Below are positions 12,901 through 27,900 of a stretch of 64,000 nucleotides of DNA, piece after piece. Made by a program: the position numbers and the translations under genes. The notes beneath the pieces were generated by a model that ran no database searches, was not told the origin of the DNA, and saw only the letters and a program-made list of their open reading frames with translations. The number at the start of each line of letters is the position of its first letter. Position 1 is the first letter of the stretch. Origin of the DNA: Strigamia acuminata. Lineage: Eukaryota; Arthropoda; Chilopoda; Geophilomorpha; Linotaeniidae. The DNA lies in the NCBI GenBank assembly GCA_949358305.1, contig OX442314.1, positions 16,113,060 to 16,177,059 on the forward strand. Direction: 5' to 3'.

Positions 12901-15900
12901 CTTGTAATTAGCTAAGCATATGCACAAGTCTTTGACGATTAAAATTAGCAGCTTATAAAGTGCACATGGTAACTATAATCCGAACATGTTGCGATTAACA
13001 TTGTATTTTTCTTCTTTCTAACATACCTAATTGTTTTGTTTATGGGATGGATTCAATTGCGGTCACAATGGGAACCACTGTGAGCGCAGCAACTGGCGCG
13101 TAGCGTAGCGTCCCGGAGCATAGCGATAACCTTCAGTTACCGGTAATCGCCGTTGTTTTTGCATGTCATGGAAACGCAAATGACCATAGTGATGGATATT
13201 TATAAAATCAGCACTTAGCAGTGATTGGAACGAATGTTTCCGTGTTGTTTGATGATGAACGCAGACCACCACTGAGCTTACCCGAATCTTTGACTTTTTT
13301 TTTAACTGTACGCGCAAATAAACAGTATTTATTGTACAGGAGTACATATTGGCAGTTGTTTGCTTTGGTAAGTTAATTGTTGGTTGTCCATACCCCCGAA
13401 TGCTAAATTAGAAAATACATGGAAATATGCTTTGCAAACTCAATAATGTTAATAATCAGTAAATGTAATCAGCAACGATATGCAAATATCCAAATTTGAA
13501 GAGTTGTGCGCATCTTGGTTTCGATTACTGTTATTGAGATGTTTACCAGTTGTAAATACGTTGTTATTGATTAGCTGCACTCTGCAAACTTTGCTTTTTT
13601 CAATATCTTGTCACACGTGGCCAATGTTACATGTATTATTAGTCATTATTGGGTATATGCAGTAACCTAAATATGAAATCCTGGTCTTTGAGATATGAAT
13701 TAGGCTTAATTCGTCCAAACATGGTCATCTGGTGGCGATCTGAAAAAGTGTTTTCTTTAAATTATGGATGTATTTGTAAACATTAGTACAAGTATTTTGT
13801 TAGTGTGACTCGTGTTTGTTGGACAAACAAGACAAATCTTGTTTAGGCAGATGGAATAGTAAGTTGGGTTTGCAATGCCACTAACGTATCCTCCAATGAA
13901 TAAACTCTCCGCATGTTTTAAAGTTTCCATGTCAACCGTTTTTGATCAGTTGATAGGCATCGAATTGAATTTGATATGAATAAATCGATGTCGGGTTTTT
14001 AAGAAAAATGTTACGAGATAAATGGTATGTATCGACAGGCATCTGTTTGTCTGCATCGTAGCAACAGTTGTTATTTTGGGTAATTATCTAATATCTACTT
14101 CGCAACGATGCATACCATTTTGCTCGCAGTTACCTGAGGGAAAAAAAAATTTAATTTGAGTCATGGAGATGTTGGTTTTATCATTTATCATTTATAGATG
14201 TATATTTATTTTTGTAAAAAGAAAAACGGGAAAGGATTTGATGGTATATGACTAAGATTATTGTCTTCTAATCTGCAATGCTTGTTGTCTAGACATCTTT
14301 GAGAAAAAAATCGATACTGCCTTTTCTAAGAAGCGTTCCTTGGCAGGTACCACGAGCAAGTTTGAAAATAATTATTAATTTTCGAGGGTATGTCTGGTTT
14401 AGTTGGTAGCAATAATTGATAATCTTAAATGAGAGATATTTGGGGGGGTTTTTGATCATTTTGATTTGACAGAGACCAAAAATGGTGTCCGTTATTGAAC
14501 AATTGCATTTGGTGGGATCAAAAACTGTCAGTAAATTCAGTTATGGAATGAAATAAAGTTTGAGCAGAATAATTAAATTTACTTTAGTTGGAAACATTCG
14601 ACAGAGCTAGATAATCTTCAGATTTACAATTTTTTACTTTATATAAGTGCAGAAATGCTGCATTTTAATTCTTTTAAAAATATATAATAATGTGCAGCAT
14701 ATGTCAATATTTTGTTCTGTTTAAATTTTATGAAAATTTTCAATCAAAATTTCTGAAAGGTTAAAGTGTACTCTTAAGATTATGGAGCATTTAGTCCGGG
14801 ATAATTTGAGTTTTTTTTTTAAGGTTAAAGAGAACCTTTGCTTACAAAAGGTCAAGTGCAATGCAATGAATGTTAATCTTGCTCCCAATTAGGCAAGACG
14901 ACTAGATTTATTTGAAAAACTTCAAAAATGCCCGTAATTTTTTTTTTGTGTTTTCTTGATGTCAGATTAAATAAAGAAACATGGAAATGTTTGTATTTAT
15001 TTATTTATTTTTGACAACACCTGTAGGTCTGCGACTGGAATCGTGATATCAAATTCAAACCGAATTCTTCTTGCACACGCGTGTAACATTTAGAATTCAT
15101 TATTCAAAACAGCATCAGTATAAATAGTTCTGCTAAAACAAGGGCGTGAAAAGCACAGAAAAGAATTTATCCTTCAGAAAAATATATATGAGAATATTTA
15201 AATTTTACATATAATAGTTACAATATAAAAAAAAATAAATATAAAATTGTAAGAGTGGCAAACACTTGACGTTTTGGCCCACATGTAATTTACAAAGTTG
15301 GATGTGGTCTTTACTATGCTGAAATTAAACGTTACGAACGGTTTGCCAAAAAAATTAATTAAAACAGGCAGCTGCTATTTGCTTTGCTGCACGCCTTCAG
15401 CGCCATAATACATGAATGTGCAGAGCGGGATGCGCTGTGTGAATTTAGCATCAAAGTTCTGGGTGCAGGCTGCAATAAAAAGATCACTATTTACCGAAAG
15501 CGATGATTTTTGTCTGCTGTATTATTTGCGCAGCAGTGAAAAAAGGTTTTGTTGACGGTGTGATGCATCATGGAGCCATGAGTGATGTCACCAGGTCGAG
15601 GGTCTAGTTTTTTCCTCCCTATCCGTCCATTATTAAACATGGCGGACTCATGAATATCAAAAGTTAAGAATTTGGCAGAGATTCCATGATACATCGCCAA
15701 AAATGTCCCCAAAAAAATGAATGAATTTTTAAATCGGTAAATAAGGGCAGTTGATCTTTAAATTAAAACAAACAAGGATGAGTTTTGCAATTGACTGCTC
15801 TTTCGTCTGATTTTCTTGTTATGCGCATACATTATTTCCCCCATACATTAGAGGAGGGTACCTTTATTTTGCAATTATAGACTTTAATATTGCAAGCCTA

Positions 15901-18900
15901 ATTAGTTTAAGTAGGTTACTTAGAGAAGATTCCCGGCATTAATGAGAGATTTGTTTTTATCGTTGTATTGTTTTTAAAATTTAAAATTAGTTTTGAGTTA
16001 ATGATGAAAATTCTCGAGAGTGGAGCAGATTTCACTTCCTTTTGGGAAATTTGGTCTGGTGTTGGGGTTGGTGTTGTGCGGCACAAACCAAGGGCAATTG
16101 GGCCACAAGGACTTGAGCTTTCTCGTCACGTTGATTGCTGATTGCCCATTATTTATCTATTAAATATCACTAAACATGGGACAGTAGGTCTCTGGCTCGA
16201 ACGAGTAAATGGTTTAAATTCGTTTCTTTTCAAATTGGAAGCACAAAAGTTGTATTTACAACAAAAAAAGTACTTATTTTGCATTTTAACATGTGCCGTA
16301 TAACATTTGCATTGCTCAGGGGTGATCAATAAGCTGTCAAAAACAGGTATAACTTGAGGATACCTATTCACTCGAAATTTGTTGTTATTGTCTTTTTTTT
16401 GGAAAATAAATAAAGCAAATCGACAGGAAAATTGTTTTTGTTTTTAATTTGAATTTTATATAAATTTATATATGTATAAATAAAAATATTCTATCCTGGA
16501 AATGGGGCTTGGATTATTTTTATTTTTCTTGCGATTTTTTTGCGATTTTTTTTTTTTAGCTATGTACGATTTAATTGCCATTACAGAGGCTTTTATAAGA
16601 AATTAAATAAACACGACTTACTAAATGTTTTTGCCAATTTTCTAGTTAGCTCTGAGAGATGAAAGGGGAAAGATGGTGGATTGGGGTTAGCTAGAATCGT
16701 GCTATCACTATGGTTACGAGTTTCCGCTTCATCCAAGAGCACATCTGGTTGCTTAGCAATAAGTGTAGTGGCCCAACGTAGGATCAGATATCGAATGTGT
16801 TGCACAATTATTTTCTTAGTATAGATTCTATAATGCATTAACCAAATGTATTTATTTTAAATTTTTTACCTGTGAAGTAAAATGTCAATAAAATGATTTT
16901 AAAAATAGAAGGAAATTGAACCGTAAAATGAAATGTATTGCTTTAACATGTGCTAAACTGTAATAAATTTATTAATGCTATTTTGAGGTGAGTTTAGTGC
17001 CTTTATCTGGCATGTTACACTTTAAGTTGGATGGCTTTGTTTAGAAACGTTATGACAAGCTTTATGTCTATTCTCATCACTTATCTCCCAAGTGTCCTCC
17101 CTCTCTTATTGATCATTAAACTGTGTGAGGTACCTATTTGAAACTAAGCTTAATGTTGTTTTGAGAAAGTGCTTGAATCAATGGAGCACGTATTGACAAA
17201 ATTATGATTTTGAATCGTGATCTGAAAAAGAGATATAGATATAGATGGTGAGTCAGATTATTTTATTTTATTATTTTATTGCGAGTGTGGGTCTGGTTTA
17301 TTAGGGAGGTAATTTATGAAACTGGACTTTAGTTGACTTATTAGGATTTGATGAAATGAGATAGAGCTGAGTTTGCCTAATACGCCACGCAAGAATAGGC
17401 CTAAAGGGAAAATAGCGAAAGTGCAGTGACTCATTTATTTACATAGATTTGGTTAGATAGTGTGATGAAGAGGTTTAGGTTTTAGCATCTGGTGTCTCTC
17501 ATTGGCTAATGAGAATCCATGCGTTGTCAGGCAGAAGGTGGGGAAAACAAAAGTAGGTAAATGAGTGGGTTTACCTAGGAAAGTTTACTAATTGAAATTG
17601 AATTTGATAAACAAAAGTTGTTGATTACGAATTCAACATTTTTTAAGATCATTTTTGTTAAAAGATGTGTTTATAAATATTTATGGGTTGAATATTTTAG
17701 AAAAAAAAAATCTGTTTGGATTTTTAATGATGATAATGTATTTATAAGTTATACTTTTTATTACTTTTTTATTTTTTTATTATTATTAAGTGTGTGTGCT
17801 GACATGTGTATGGTTGTTTACTTACCTTTGTGCAATCCTGAGCGGAAATTAATAGCAAGAAAAACTTTGAAGGGCTTCTCAATATCATTTCTACGACGTC
17901 TTTAACAAATATGTTTGGTAGTTTTTAAAAACTGCTTGCAATATTTTAATGGCTGCTACAATAAATAAAAATTTAATAGAATTAAGAGGTATGAATATTC
18001 TTTTAGAATGTAATTTGGTTTTACGTTTAAATTTAAAATAGTATATACCATGTTGTGGAATATATTAGTACCCGAGTAAAATATTTCAGACTTGTTTTCT
18101 TCTGGAAGAGTTAAAGATAAATAAAACTAAAGTTGAATGAAATCCAAGTTAAATAAGAAGATAATACTATTTCATTAGTTTCGATCTATAAAGAATAAAG
18201 ATTAATGTCAACATGGCCAGTCGATCTTTTTCATTTTTTTTTACTGCTAAGAAAACAAGTCTTTAAAGGGGAATGCAATTTCTTAATGTCGTGTATTGTC
18301 TTTTCAAAAGAAGGGAAAGTAAATAGCCACTTTAGATAAATTAAAAATATTTTTTTTTAAAGAAATAGACGAGTTTATGATAAGCAGGAACGTAGGAATT
18401 TTCAAGAGAAGTTTAAATCTTGCTTTTGAATATTTAATGTAAATAATGGTAATGTTTACCGAATTATCATTGATTCGTTAAAAATTCATGATCTGAATTG
18501 CATGTTTTACTTTGGTCATAAATTTTATATAGAATTGGTCAGCACTGTCAAGAGGGAGGTTAAATATAATTTTATAACGGGTTAGTGAATTTATTGTGTC
18601 TATTTTGTATGAGTATCATTACAAATCCATATTCAGTTGTGGGACAAAGCTTCGGGCAACGTCTCGTTACTATAGTTACGAGTCTAGAAACATTTCAATC
18701 AGTTTGTAAAGTACCTAAGATATCGAACAAACATTTTAATAGGGTTTGTTTTGTTGAAATATTTGTATTTACTGTACTTTACTTTTGTTATTAATTTTGT
18801 TTGCCATGAGAATTTCACGAAAAAAATCTATACAAGTGAGAAGCATAAGTTTGGAAACTTGGCTGAATTCAAAAATTTGAGTTTAGTTAGTTTGTGATTA

Positions 18901-21900
18901 TGAGAAAACAAACAATCAATGGATATTAAGCTTATAACATTTTATTAATGTAGCATAGAGCTTTCCAAAAATCTAAATGTTTTCAAAAAAATCAAATAAA
19001 TAACATAAATATGTTGAATTGCATTCACCCCCTGGTGAAGCAGAAGTCTGGAAACTCGCTCCATCTGTTGCATAAGTTTAGAAACTTCCGTGATTTCCCT
19101 TGTAAACTCATTTGCATAATTTCACAAAAGCAAGAAAACAGTTGTTTTTGATGCAGCTAACATCTCTAGTGTGATAATGGGCAAAGCACCATAGTTGAGT
19201 ATGGATGAAAAGCGAATTGCCATGAATATGCGTGCAAAGAAGAAAACATTGGCTGAAATTGCTGACCACCTTCAAATATCTACATCATGCGTGTGTAAAT
19301 GTTTGAAACGAATTCAAGATGATGGTGGACAGATAAAACCAGTGAAAAAACGACCTGGAAGGCCCCAATGCACAACTAACTCGTGAAAATCGAATCTGAG
19401 AAAAGTTGTGTCAAAACAACCAAAGTTAACTGCCAATGAATTGCGTCAGAAATGGAACACTGAAGCCAATATTCATGTATCAAAAGACATGGTGATATGA
19501 CGCCTTAAAGATATGGGATACAGATCTAGAGTACCAAATAGAAAACCTTACCTAAATAAAAAACAAATTGCATGGGTCAAAGAACATTTGAACTGGACTG
19601 CTGAAATGTGGAATTCAGTGGTTTTTTCGGATGAATCAAAATTCTGTTTATCATTTGAGGACCAAGGAACTCGAGTTTGGAGGAAAAAAGGACAAGAATA
19701 TCACCCTAAATGTCTGAAAACCACTGTTAAGCATCCACTTGGAGTAATGGTCTGGGGTTGCATGGCCTCTAAAGGTCCAGGAGAATTAAAATTTGTGGAA
19801 GGGACCATAAATGCATTAAAATACCAGCAAATACTAGAGGAAGGTTTACTACCATCAATGAAAAACCTAAGAGTACGTCGCAAATTGATCTTTCAGCAAG
19901 ATGGGGTTTCCTGCCATACTGCCAAAACTACAACAAAATGGTTTGAACAAAAAAGAATAAACGTTTTATCATGGCCAGGTAATTCCCCAGACTTAAATGT
20001 ATGGAATAAAATGAAAAAACGTTTGCAAGCTCGAAAACCAGCAAATAAGACAGAGCTTACAGCTGCAATCACTGAAATCTGGAAAACAGTTACAGCAGAT
20101 GAATGTGTCAAGCTTACGTCATCAATGCCTAAGCGACTTGCTGCGGTAATAAAGGCAAAAGGATATCCCACCAAATATTTAGGTATTACTCTACTAATTT
20201 GAAATATTTATAGCTTAATCACTCAAGTTTCTAAACTTATGCAACAGATAGAGCGAGTTTCCAGACTTCTGCTTCACCAGGGGGTGAATACAATTCAACA
20301 TATTTATGTTATTTATTTGATTTTTTTGAAAACATTTAGATTTTTGGAAAGCTCTATGCTACATTAATAAAATGTTATAAGCTTAATATCCTTTGATTGT
20401 TTGTTTTCTCATAATCACAAACTAACTAAACTCAAATTTTTGAATTAAGCTAAGTTTCCAAACTTATGCTTCTCACTTGTACGCAGTTTTGAGTCCGGAA
20501 TTTTCCGTTATTTTTCTCTCTTTTTATTTTTATTTTCCATTTCCTGCTCTTCAATTTTTCTCACTTCACCCCCGCTCTTTCCATTTTTCTTACCTGTCTT
20601 TCTCCTATTCTCTCATCACCTTCCATTTCACATCTCTTCCAGGCCTCGCTCTGTTTCTTTTACTCCCACAATTTGGATTTTTTTTTTCTTTTGTTCCTTT
20701 GCGTTTTATTTTACGTTTGTCTTGGCTTAAACTCGGAAACGACCATAGCATTATTCGAATTTGAAATTTGAAAAAAAGAAAATATTGGTAGATGTTGGGC
20801 TATTTACAATTGTATTTTGAGTTCTGGCAGGGGAATTTATTTTGGGATAAACTATTTATTGTCAGGGTTGATGGTTTTTATTTATTTCTTATTCTGTCAG
20901 GGTTATTTTTGTTTGGTTGTTTATTTTTTAATTCGGTGCAAAATGTCTATCGAATTGTCGATTGACGAGGGAAAGCTACAGGGAGAATGAGTATTACCAG
21001 GGGAAATAAAAATGCACGTGTGTGCCATCTATTGTTTTTCACAAATAGTTCAAAGCTAAATATTTTTGTAAATCTGTCGTCTCTTTGGGATTTCTGTAAT
21101 GAAGTTGGGAAAAACAATAAATAAATAAAACAAAGTTTAATAAATCCTTTGTTTTCCTACACTGACCGCAGGTTTAACATATGAATCAGAAACATAGAGC
21201 AAACAGAAGTAAATTATTAAATAGGTTGATAATTAGACAGCCTGGTATTTTTTGTGGAAAACACGTCGATAGAAATAGCAGTATGCCAAAAATCTATCAA
21301 ATTCAGGAGGAAAACTCACAATTGGTGGACTGCAGGGGAAATGATCAGGTACAAACAGACAGGGCACAACTTGGCAAAATTCCACGTTAAATAAAATAAT
21401 TTTAGCGAAATAATTTATTTTCTTTAAAACATCGGTCAATAGCTGTCTCATCATTGTCAGACCAGTTTTACGAGCGCCTTAGTCATATTTACGACATGTT
21501 TGTAAAATGTACATTGCGGACGTAGGTGGTGTTACTATGTCACTATTCTTATTCATCGTGGGCACCATGCGTCTTCGAGCCAAATCGGGCTACCAACTGC
21601 ACAATAATTCACATTTGGTTACAAAAAATTGTCTTTTATTCTAGTTAATGAAATAATGTCGAAATACATTTTCAGTTAATCGTCTCTCTTTATTATAACT
21701 CAATATTTAACAAAAAAATTGAATTTGAATAATGATCAGTTAGGAAATATTGATTTATGTGGGTAAAAAATGGCGGGATTACAATATTTGACTATGAAAT
21801 GTGTAATATCAAAATGCGCACTTTAAATTTTTGCCTAAAGAAGAGCAAGTTGTTGCGTGATTTAAAGCGTATAATAATCAATTAAATTTATTATTATTAT

Positions 21901-24900
21901 GATTATTTTGTTAAATTAAAATTAAAATTTTTGAGATTTGGATGTATTTCTTGTTTGGAATTCATCCGTTTTTGTTTTAAAATATTAATATTGTACGAAT
22001 TACACGCTGCAGATGGGGCTGTGAGGGGCAACTACGTCATAATCCTAGGAAATGGCCACATAAGTGGAATTCCTGAAGAGCATCGATGCAAGATACAGAA
22101 GACAATTTTGTTTTATTAGTTTTGTGCAGGACTTTTTTTTTTTTTTACTTACCTTCTGTTTTGATGGTTAAAATGAAATTCAAAATTTAAAGCTTATGTT
22201 TGCTCCAGGTTAGCTTGCACAATGTTATGAGTTTATGCGAAATTATGTTTATTGTATTGGATTTGAGTTACGGGTTTCTAATGTTTATATTTGATGAATG
22301 TTTAATAACGTTCGAAAACACGGGTCAGCAGCGAAACGTTGACCTTTTACACTTGGACTGGAAAGAGGACAAATCCAAGTGACAACCCATTTCTTGTCGA
22401 GTGAGACAAATGGCTGAAGCAACAGGCGTCTCCATTTCCTCGCACTTAATGTCTCCTTTACGATATCGTCACTTCTTGATGCGTTATCAACGAAATGAAG
22501 AAAGAAAATTTAAAATACACGTTTAATTTACATTTTATATCGATTTTTCGAATGCAACCAAATGCCGTCATGACTGCACTACCTGGAATCAGAATAAATA
22601 AAGCAATTAACTTATTTATTAGAAGAAATAAATAATTAAATAAATAAATAAAAATGGAAGGAAAGAAATAATTTGCACTTGCAGTTTGCAATGGCCAGGT
22701 GCATCCGTGGCAAATTCGAAGCGTAAATTGGAGGTTTGGTTTGAAAAAGAGAAATGTTTGGCAGAAAAAACCTTTTTTAAGACTCATCCATGACTTAGGT
22801 TTAGGCCCCTCCTCTTGCGCGTCGACGTGAGCTTTTAATGTTTCTATGGCAACCTCCACTGTGCACACAAGATGCTCGCCAGCCTCAACCAGTCAGACAG
22901 GAGTAGGAAATCAATAACAGGCAGCATATTAACAAGATCACGACTGATTTACAACGAGATGCACTAGACACACGCTCACCTCACATGTCTCCTCTTGTCC
23001 ACCTTACTCCTACACACTGGATGAGTTTTCTCCCGTTAGTCTCTATCCATTGTGTGGTAGTAATAGGAGAGAGGAGGCTGATGCTGCACTGCAATGCACT
23101 CGTGTCACTCAGGTAAGTCGCTCGCTCTGAGCTCCGATTTTGTCGTGCGCTTCTTTTAGCACCTGCTATCTGCACTCCTCCTCAGTAATCGTACGTGTTG
23201 TGCATGCCGAAAAGATCGCAGGTTGTAAATATAAGGTGGAGGCGGGATTGGGGCTTTTCCTGCCGACCATTTGCTGAGCTTTTCGTGGGGGCTGAACCTG
23301 GCTGCCGCGCGCAGCAATCGCGGCCGACCAGCGACACAGATTTATGGATGTGACTTTATCTCGTTGATGTTGGGCTTCCCTCGAAGAGGAAATGTGCATT
23401 TTTCCTCCCCCCCACCTTTTTGCACGGATGTTTGATGTGATCGCATCATGTCGTGAAATTTAAACAGGGCGATGATGAGTTAAAGTTTCATCAATTCAGA
23501 TTTTTGTAATAATATTAATTAGAAGATGTTTTGGTTATTTAGATTGCGTTTATTTAAATTGTTGGGTTTTTTGTTGTTGTAAATCTCTTAAAAAATTTAA
23601 AGATGTAATTTTCTGAGAGATTTTACATAGGTAGTGTTTTTTCTAATGTGTTCAAAGGGGTAAAAGATGTTGACTCAGTTTATTTTTATTCCACAGGGAT
23701 GTAGGCGAATTGTATGAGTAAGGAGGGAAGCAGAAAAGGGAAGGGGGGGATGGTATTGATCCTGTATCTGTTGGAAGCGAAAAATTTGAGAAATGGAATC
23801 GTCCTAGCCATAAAGAATTCATGATGCAACTTCGTCATCCCTTATCAGACGCTTACATGGTTGATGTCACTTGTTAATGAAGTTAAGGATGTTGCATGTA
23901 TATTAGAACCTTTTTTTGTCCCATTTTCTCCCGTTTGACCTAAAGCACTGACCTCTATCGTTAGCAATAATAGTCATCTTGGATGTGAACTGACAGCATC
24001 CTTATTAGATTGTGTTCAGGTTCATTGAAATCTGTGCACTGGGAGTCTGCCATCTGCTACAAGAATCTTATGTATTGAATTTGAAAGTATGTGTTTTTCA
24101 AAAATAGGCTTCTTTTACAATGCTATTGCCTGATTTGGGCATAGAGCACGTAATTTCGGATAAGATGGTGATCTTCATTTCAAGTTGAGGGTTTTTATAA
24201 AATAATGATAATATTTATTGAAGTTTTCTTCAATACGGTTGGATGGGGAATGAAAATACTGAATTTTTTACGAACAAGTTGGAAAATAAGCTCGATCAGT
24301 TTTTATTTGGTAACTAGAATGCAAATATAATATTTGTACAGAAAATATCTTAGTCCCGAACTTTAGACGGATGATTTTATTTTTTATATTTGCAAAAACA
24401 CTCCCATCTAGTGTGCATTGACTTTATGATTAGGACTGAAGGGCTGTCAGCCTTCTACTAAAGAAATGTCAATAACAGTCAGAGAAAAGAGAAAGACTGA
24501 AGGGTATGTATAAGAGAGAAAAGATCTGCTTCTTTTCCGTCGGTAGATTTTGTACTCGAAAAAATGGAAGTCGAGTAAACTTTACGAGTATTAATGGGAA
24601 GCAGATGGTTTGATGGATTCTTCTTGGACGACGCAGATATTTTTCGAAATTAAACTTCAACGATTTGTGGATTATCGAATTATTAATTGAATTATTTGCT
24701 CAAATACGAAAGAAGAAAATTGAATATAAAATTATTGTCATGCCGAGAATTTTGTCGACCGTTGTTAATAACATAAGTGGGTAATGTTTGGCAAGAATTT
24801 CGAAGAAGACAAGCTCAAAGCGTAATTGGCTACGTGTCTCTTGTTGGAGGACAAAAATGAAGGCCTATCATCATAACTGAATTTTAGGACGAAACTATTT

Positions 24901-27900
24901 TTTCCTTTCTCTTTTTTTTTATCCCCGACGTCGCAACATTGTAGGGTCTGTTTGCTTATGTCTGGAGTATTTAGTTTGCAAATGCCTCCTGGCTTCCTTT
25001 ATTATATTTTAAGCCATTTTTTTTAAAAAAAAAGAAAAAGTAAAAAGGTTTAAAAATCAATAGATTACCTGCTTTCACCGGAAGCTCTTTTAAAGAGCGG
25101 GGAGTTTGACCCTATTTGGGTTTATTTGCTTGTGTTTTTTTATGTAGACAAATTCGGAAATGTGGGAATTAATGCATTTGGTCTTTGAGTTGGAATTTAA
25201 ACAGCAAGAATGTGCTGCTATTGTTTTTAATGATTGCGAAATGGTGATTGCAATCTGAAATTAATTATTAACCATCTCGTTATTGCAAACGCATAATTTA
25301 TTATTAACATGAAATGATCCAATACGGCTGCCAGCACAGCCAGAAAGCTCGGAGGATCGCGAATGATACATGAATGTTTGACTTGTACAGAATGTTTTGG
25401 TGTTCTGGGCATAACGAGCGTTTTGCTAATGCAAACTCTTTAAATTTAGCGATTTAATCTTATTTTATTATTTTTTTTGGATTTTTTTTTTTTTAAATCG
25501 AGAGATGTTTTTAATTTTGAAAGTGATTTTTATTACATTTTATGATATAAGAAAAATTGGAAAGCACATCAGACTTGCTCGCTTTTCTGGATAAGTTGGA
25601 GGAAATTGAAAGCAATTTGTTTAACCCTCCGATGCGTCCGTGTTACACCATTGGCGAAAAAAATCAGTAATTCGTGACTAAATTTTCACGCTGCATTTGA
25701 TGATGTTGGGTAAATGTTTAGTGTATCAAGAAATGTGAGAAACGGCTTTCCAAATCTTAATTTTCTAGGAAAAGTTGATTAATTCTAAGTAACGGGCAGC
25801 AATTAGTTTGGATTTCGTTAGTGAATTTCGTTTTGGGCCGCGGACAATAAATACCAATTCTTGCGAAGGCTTTTACTGCTCGATTGCTTTATATTTCTTA
25901 TATCTCTTAATTCACGAAGCCTTGTCAATTACACACACTTTGTGGGTGGTATTTTCATTAGACTCAACTGTGGAAAACTCGTTTTAAACGTGTTTTATGC
26001 GGGTTTTGTGAAGCGGCTAAATTTCCATTGTTATTTTTTTATGTTTCGATTCGCAGATAAACCCAGATTTATCGCAAGAAACACTAAAATGTTTATATTT
26101 TCGAATGCACATTAACCCGTTTGTGAGATCGTTGAGAATTATAAGTGCCAGCTGTGCAAACCGTCTTCTTAAAATAGCATTTTTAGTGCTTTTAGTCGCT
26201 GTATAATACTGTCGATGTATCGGATCAGGGGTGAGAGTGCAAAGACAAAACAAATCATTTAAGCAACGAGGTTTTAAAAGGAGAATCAAGTAAGGGGAGC
26301 AGATGCTGATCATAGACTGACTGACAACTCGATTGTCATTGAATGGATGGCTGAGCTTTCTATTAGAATCAAGAAATGAGAACGGTACCTTCGACTAGTG
26401 GCACAATCACTACCAGAATCTCGGGACAAAAGCTGGGATTCCTTTCAGATTTGATAGGGCACTGAAAAGTATCTTTTGTCCACTTTTCTTGCTCGTCTGG
26501 GAACCATTAAATAGTTTTTTTTATTACTTTTTTTTTTTGCTTTTTGCTTAAAAAATATGTAATTTGTGGTTATGAACTAATACGCTGTTGGATGTTGCAT
26601 ATTTTTTGTTTGTGTAATAGAAATGTCAGAGAAAAATGTGTTCTCTTTGGTGTTGCGATCTCCCCTGCTGAGAACAGACATTCTCAAAGCGACAAGATGG
26701 CTGGCTGACTAATACCGTTTCCAATTCCCAAGCGTCGAGATGAAAGAAGAAATAGAGTATCAGATTGCTTCACATGGCAATTAGTTTTAACTGGACTTTG
26801 AACTTTCGGTTGTTGATAAAAGAAAAAATAATTATTAAAAAGGGAGAAATTTGTTTTGAACAAATTTTTGAAAATGTGGGAGGGGGAGGAAGGGGGGAGG
26901 GGTGGAAAGGTAGAAAAAGTAGAGGGTTTTCTTCGTTTTACTAAGTCTTATTTGTCTTTGATAAATATTCATCTCGTTCGAAATTAGAAAAGTTGTTTCA
27001 ATTTGTCGGCTTTCTTTGATCCGCTGTTTTCCTTTTTATTTGCAAAGTATCTCGCTGCGTGTGTTTGTGTAAATTTCAAAAGCAAATGTGCTTTCTAATT
27101 TTACGGTGGAAAATGTGCTGTGAATGCAAATGGAATATTTCAAAAAGGGGAATTAAAAAAAAAAATGAAATAGTTTTCTAATTGAAAAAAAGTTTTAAAT
27201 AAAAACAATATGAAAAGTGTCAAATTTTTGACGTGTTTTTTTGAGGAGTGGATAAACAAACACGAAAAATATCGCCGACAGTATTAAATGTGAGAAATTA
27301 TTTCTAGTACAGAGGATTATTGTCTACTTAGATGGAAAAATAACAGTTGTTTGACAAGATGCATATTCTTTAAGATGCCTTGGTAATTTTGGTGGCAGTG
27401 GAAAGAATTTTTGTGCTTAGGGAATTTCAATGATAGCAAATACAATGACAACACTATTAATGTGACAAGCTTGGTTTGTCTGATCTTTTTATCAGCTGCT
27501 TTGCTTCTCACACTTAACCTTCTTTCCTCAAACACAAAACCCATCAGGTGTAAGAAAGAGGGAAAAGTAAAACTAACACTAAGTGTGCGAAAACAAAAAA
27601 ATGAAAGGCTTTCTTCTTTTCTTTTTATAATTTTTCTTCTTTTCTTAGGTAGGACGTTGTTTTGGTGAAAAGTGGTTGAGACTGTTCTTGTTTTCACTAA
27701 GCTTTCAGCTGTATACATATATTTTATTTTAAAGATGAAACAATTTTTACATAAAACTTGTTTATACTAGGTGCGTTCAAAGTTTATAAAAACGGCCAAA
27801 ATAGTACAAAAATCGTGCTTAACCGTGAATATGTTCGTTTTTAGGCTCGTTTGTTGTATTGTTTTTGCGTTTTTGCGAGTATATGGTGCATAAAAATTCC

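Larger units (their letters stand above)
18833..20479 (+). mobile_element. Tc1/mariner-superfamily transposon with 255-bp terminal inverted repeats, IR/DR type
   Basis: The element is flanked by TA on both sides (18831-18832 and 20480-20481), the Tc1 target duplication. The inverted repeats run 18833-19087 and 20225-20479 and differ at only about five positions by my alignment, about 98% identity. Each repeat carries two direct copies of an 18-bp motif beginning GCATAAGTTT, at its outer and inner ends (18843-18860 and 19070-19087 in the left arm). This is the arrangement of IR/DR Tc1-like elements, where such copies bind transposase. The near identity of the arms implies a recent insertion into the PTPRN intron. 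Confidence 0.95.

Noticed and set aside
22458-22868. 136-codon minus-strand frame in the PTPRN intron
   Set aside because: Low-complexity composition, no domain and no splice support; chance frame.
23166-23399. Minus-strand frames in the GC-richer island
   Set aside because: Their length is explained by higher GC; no conserved motif.
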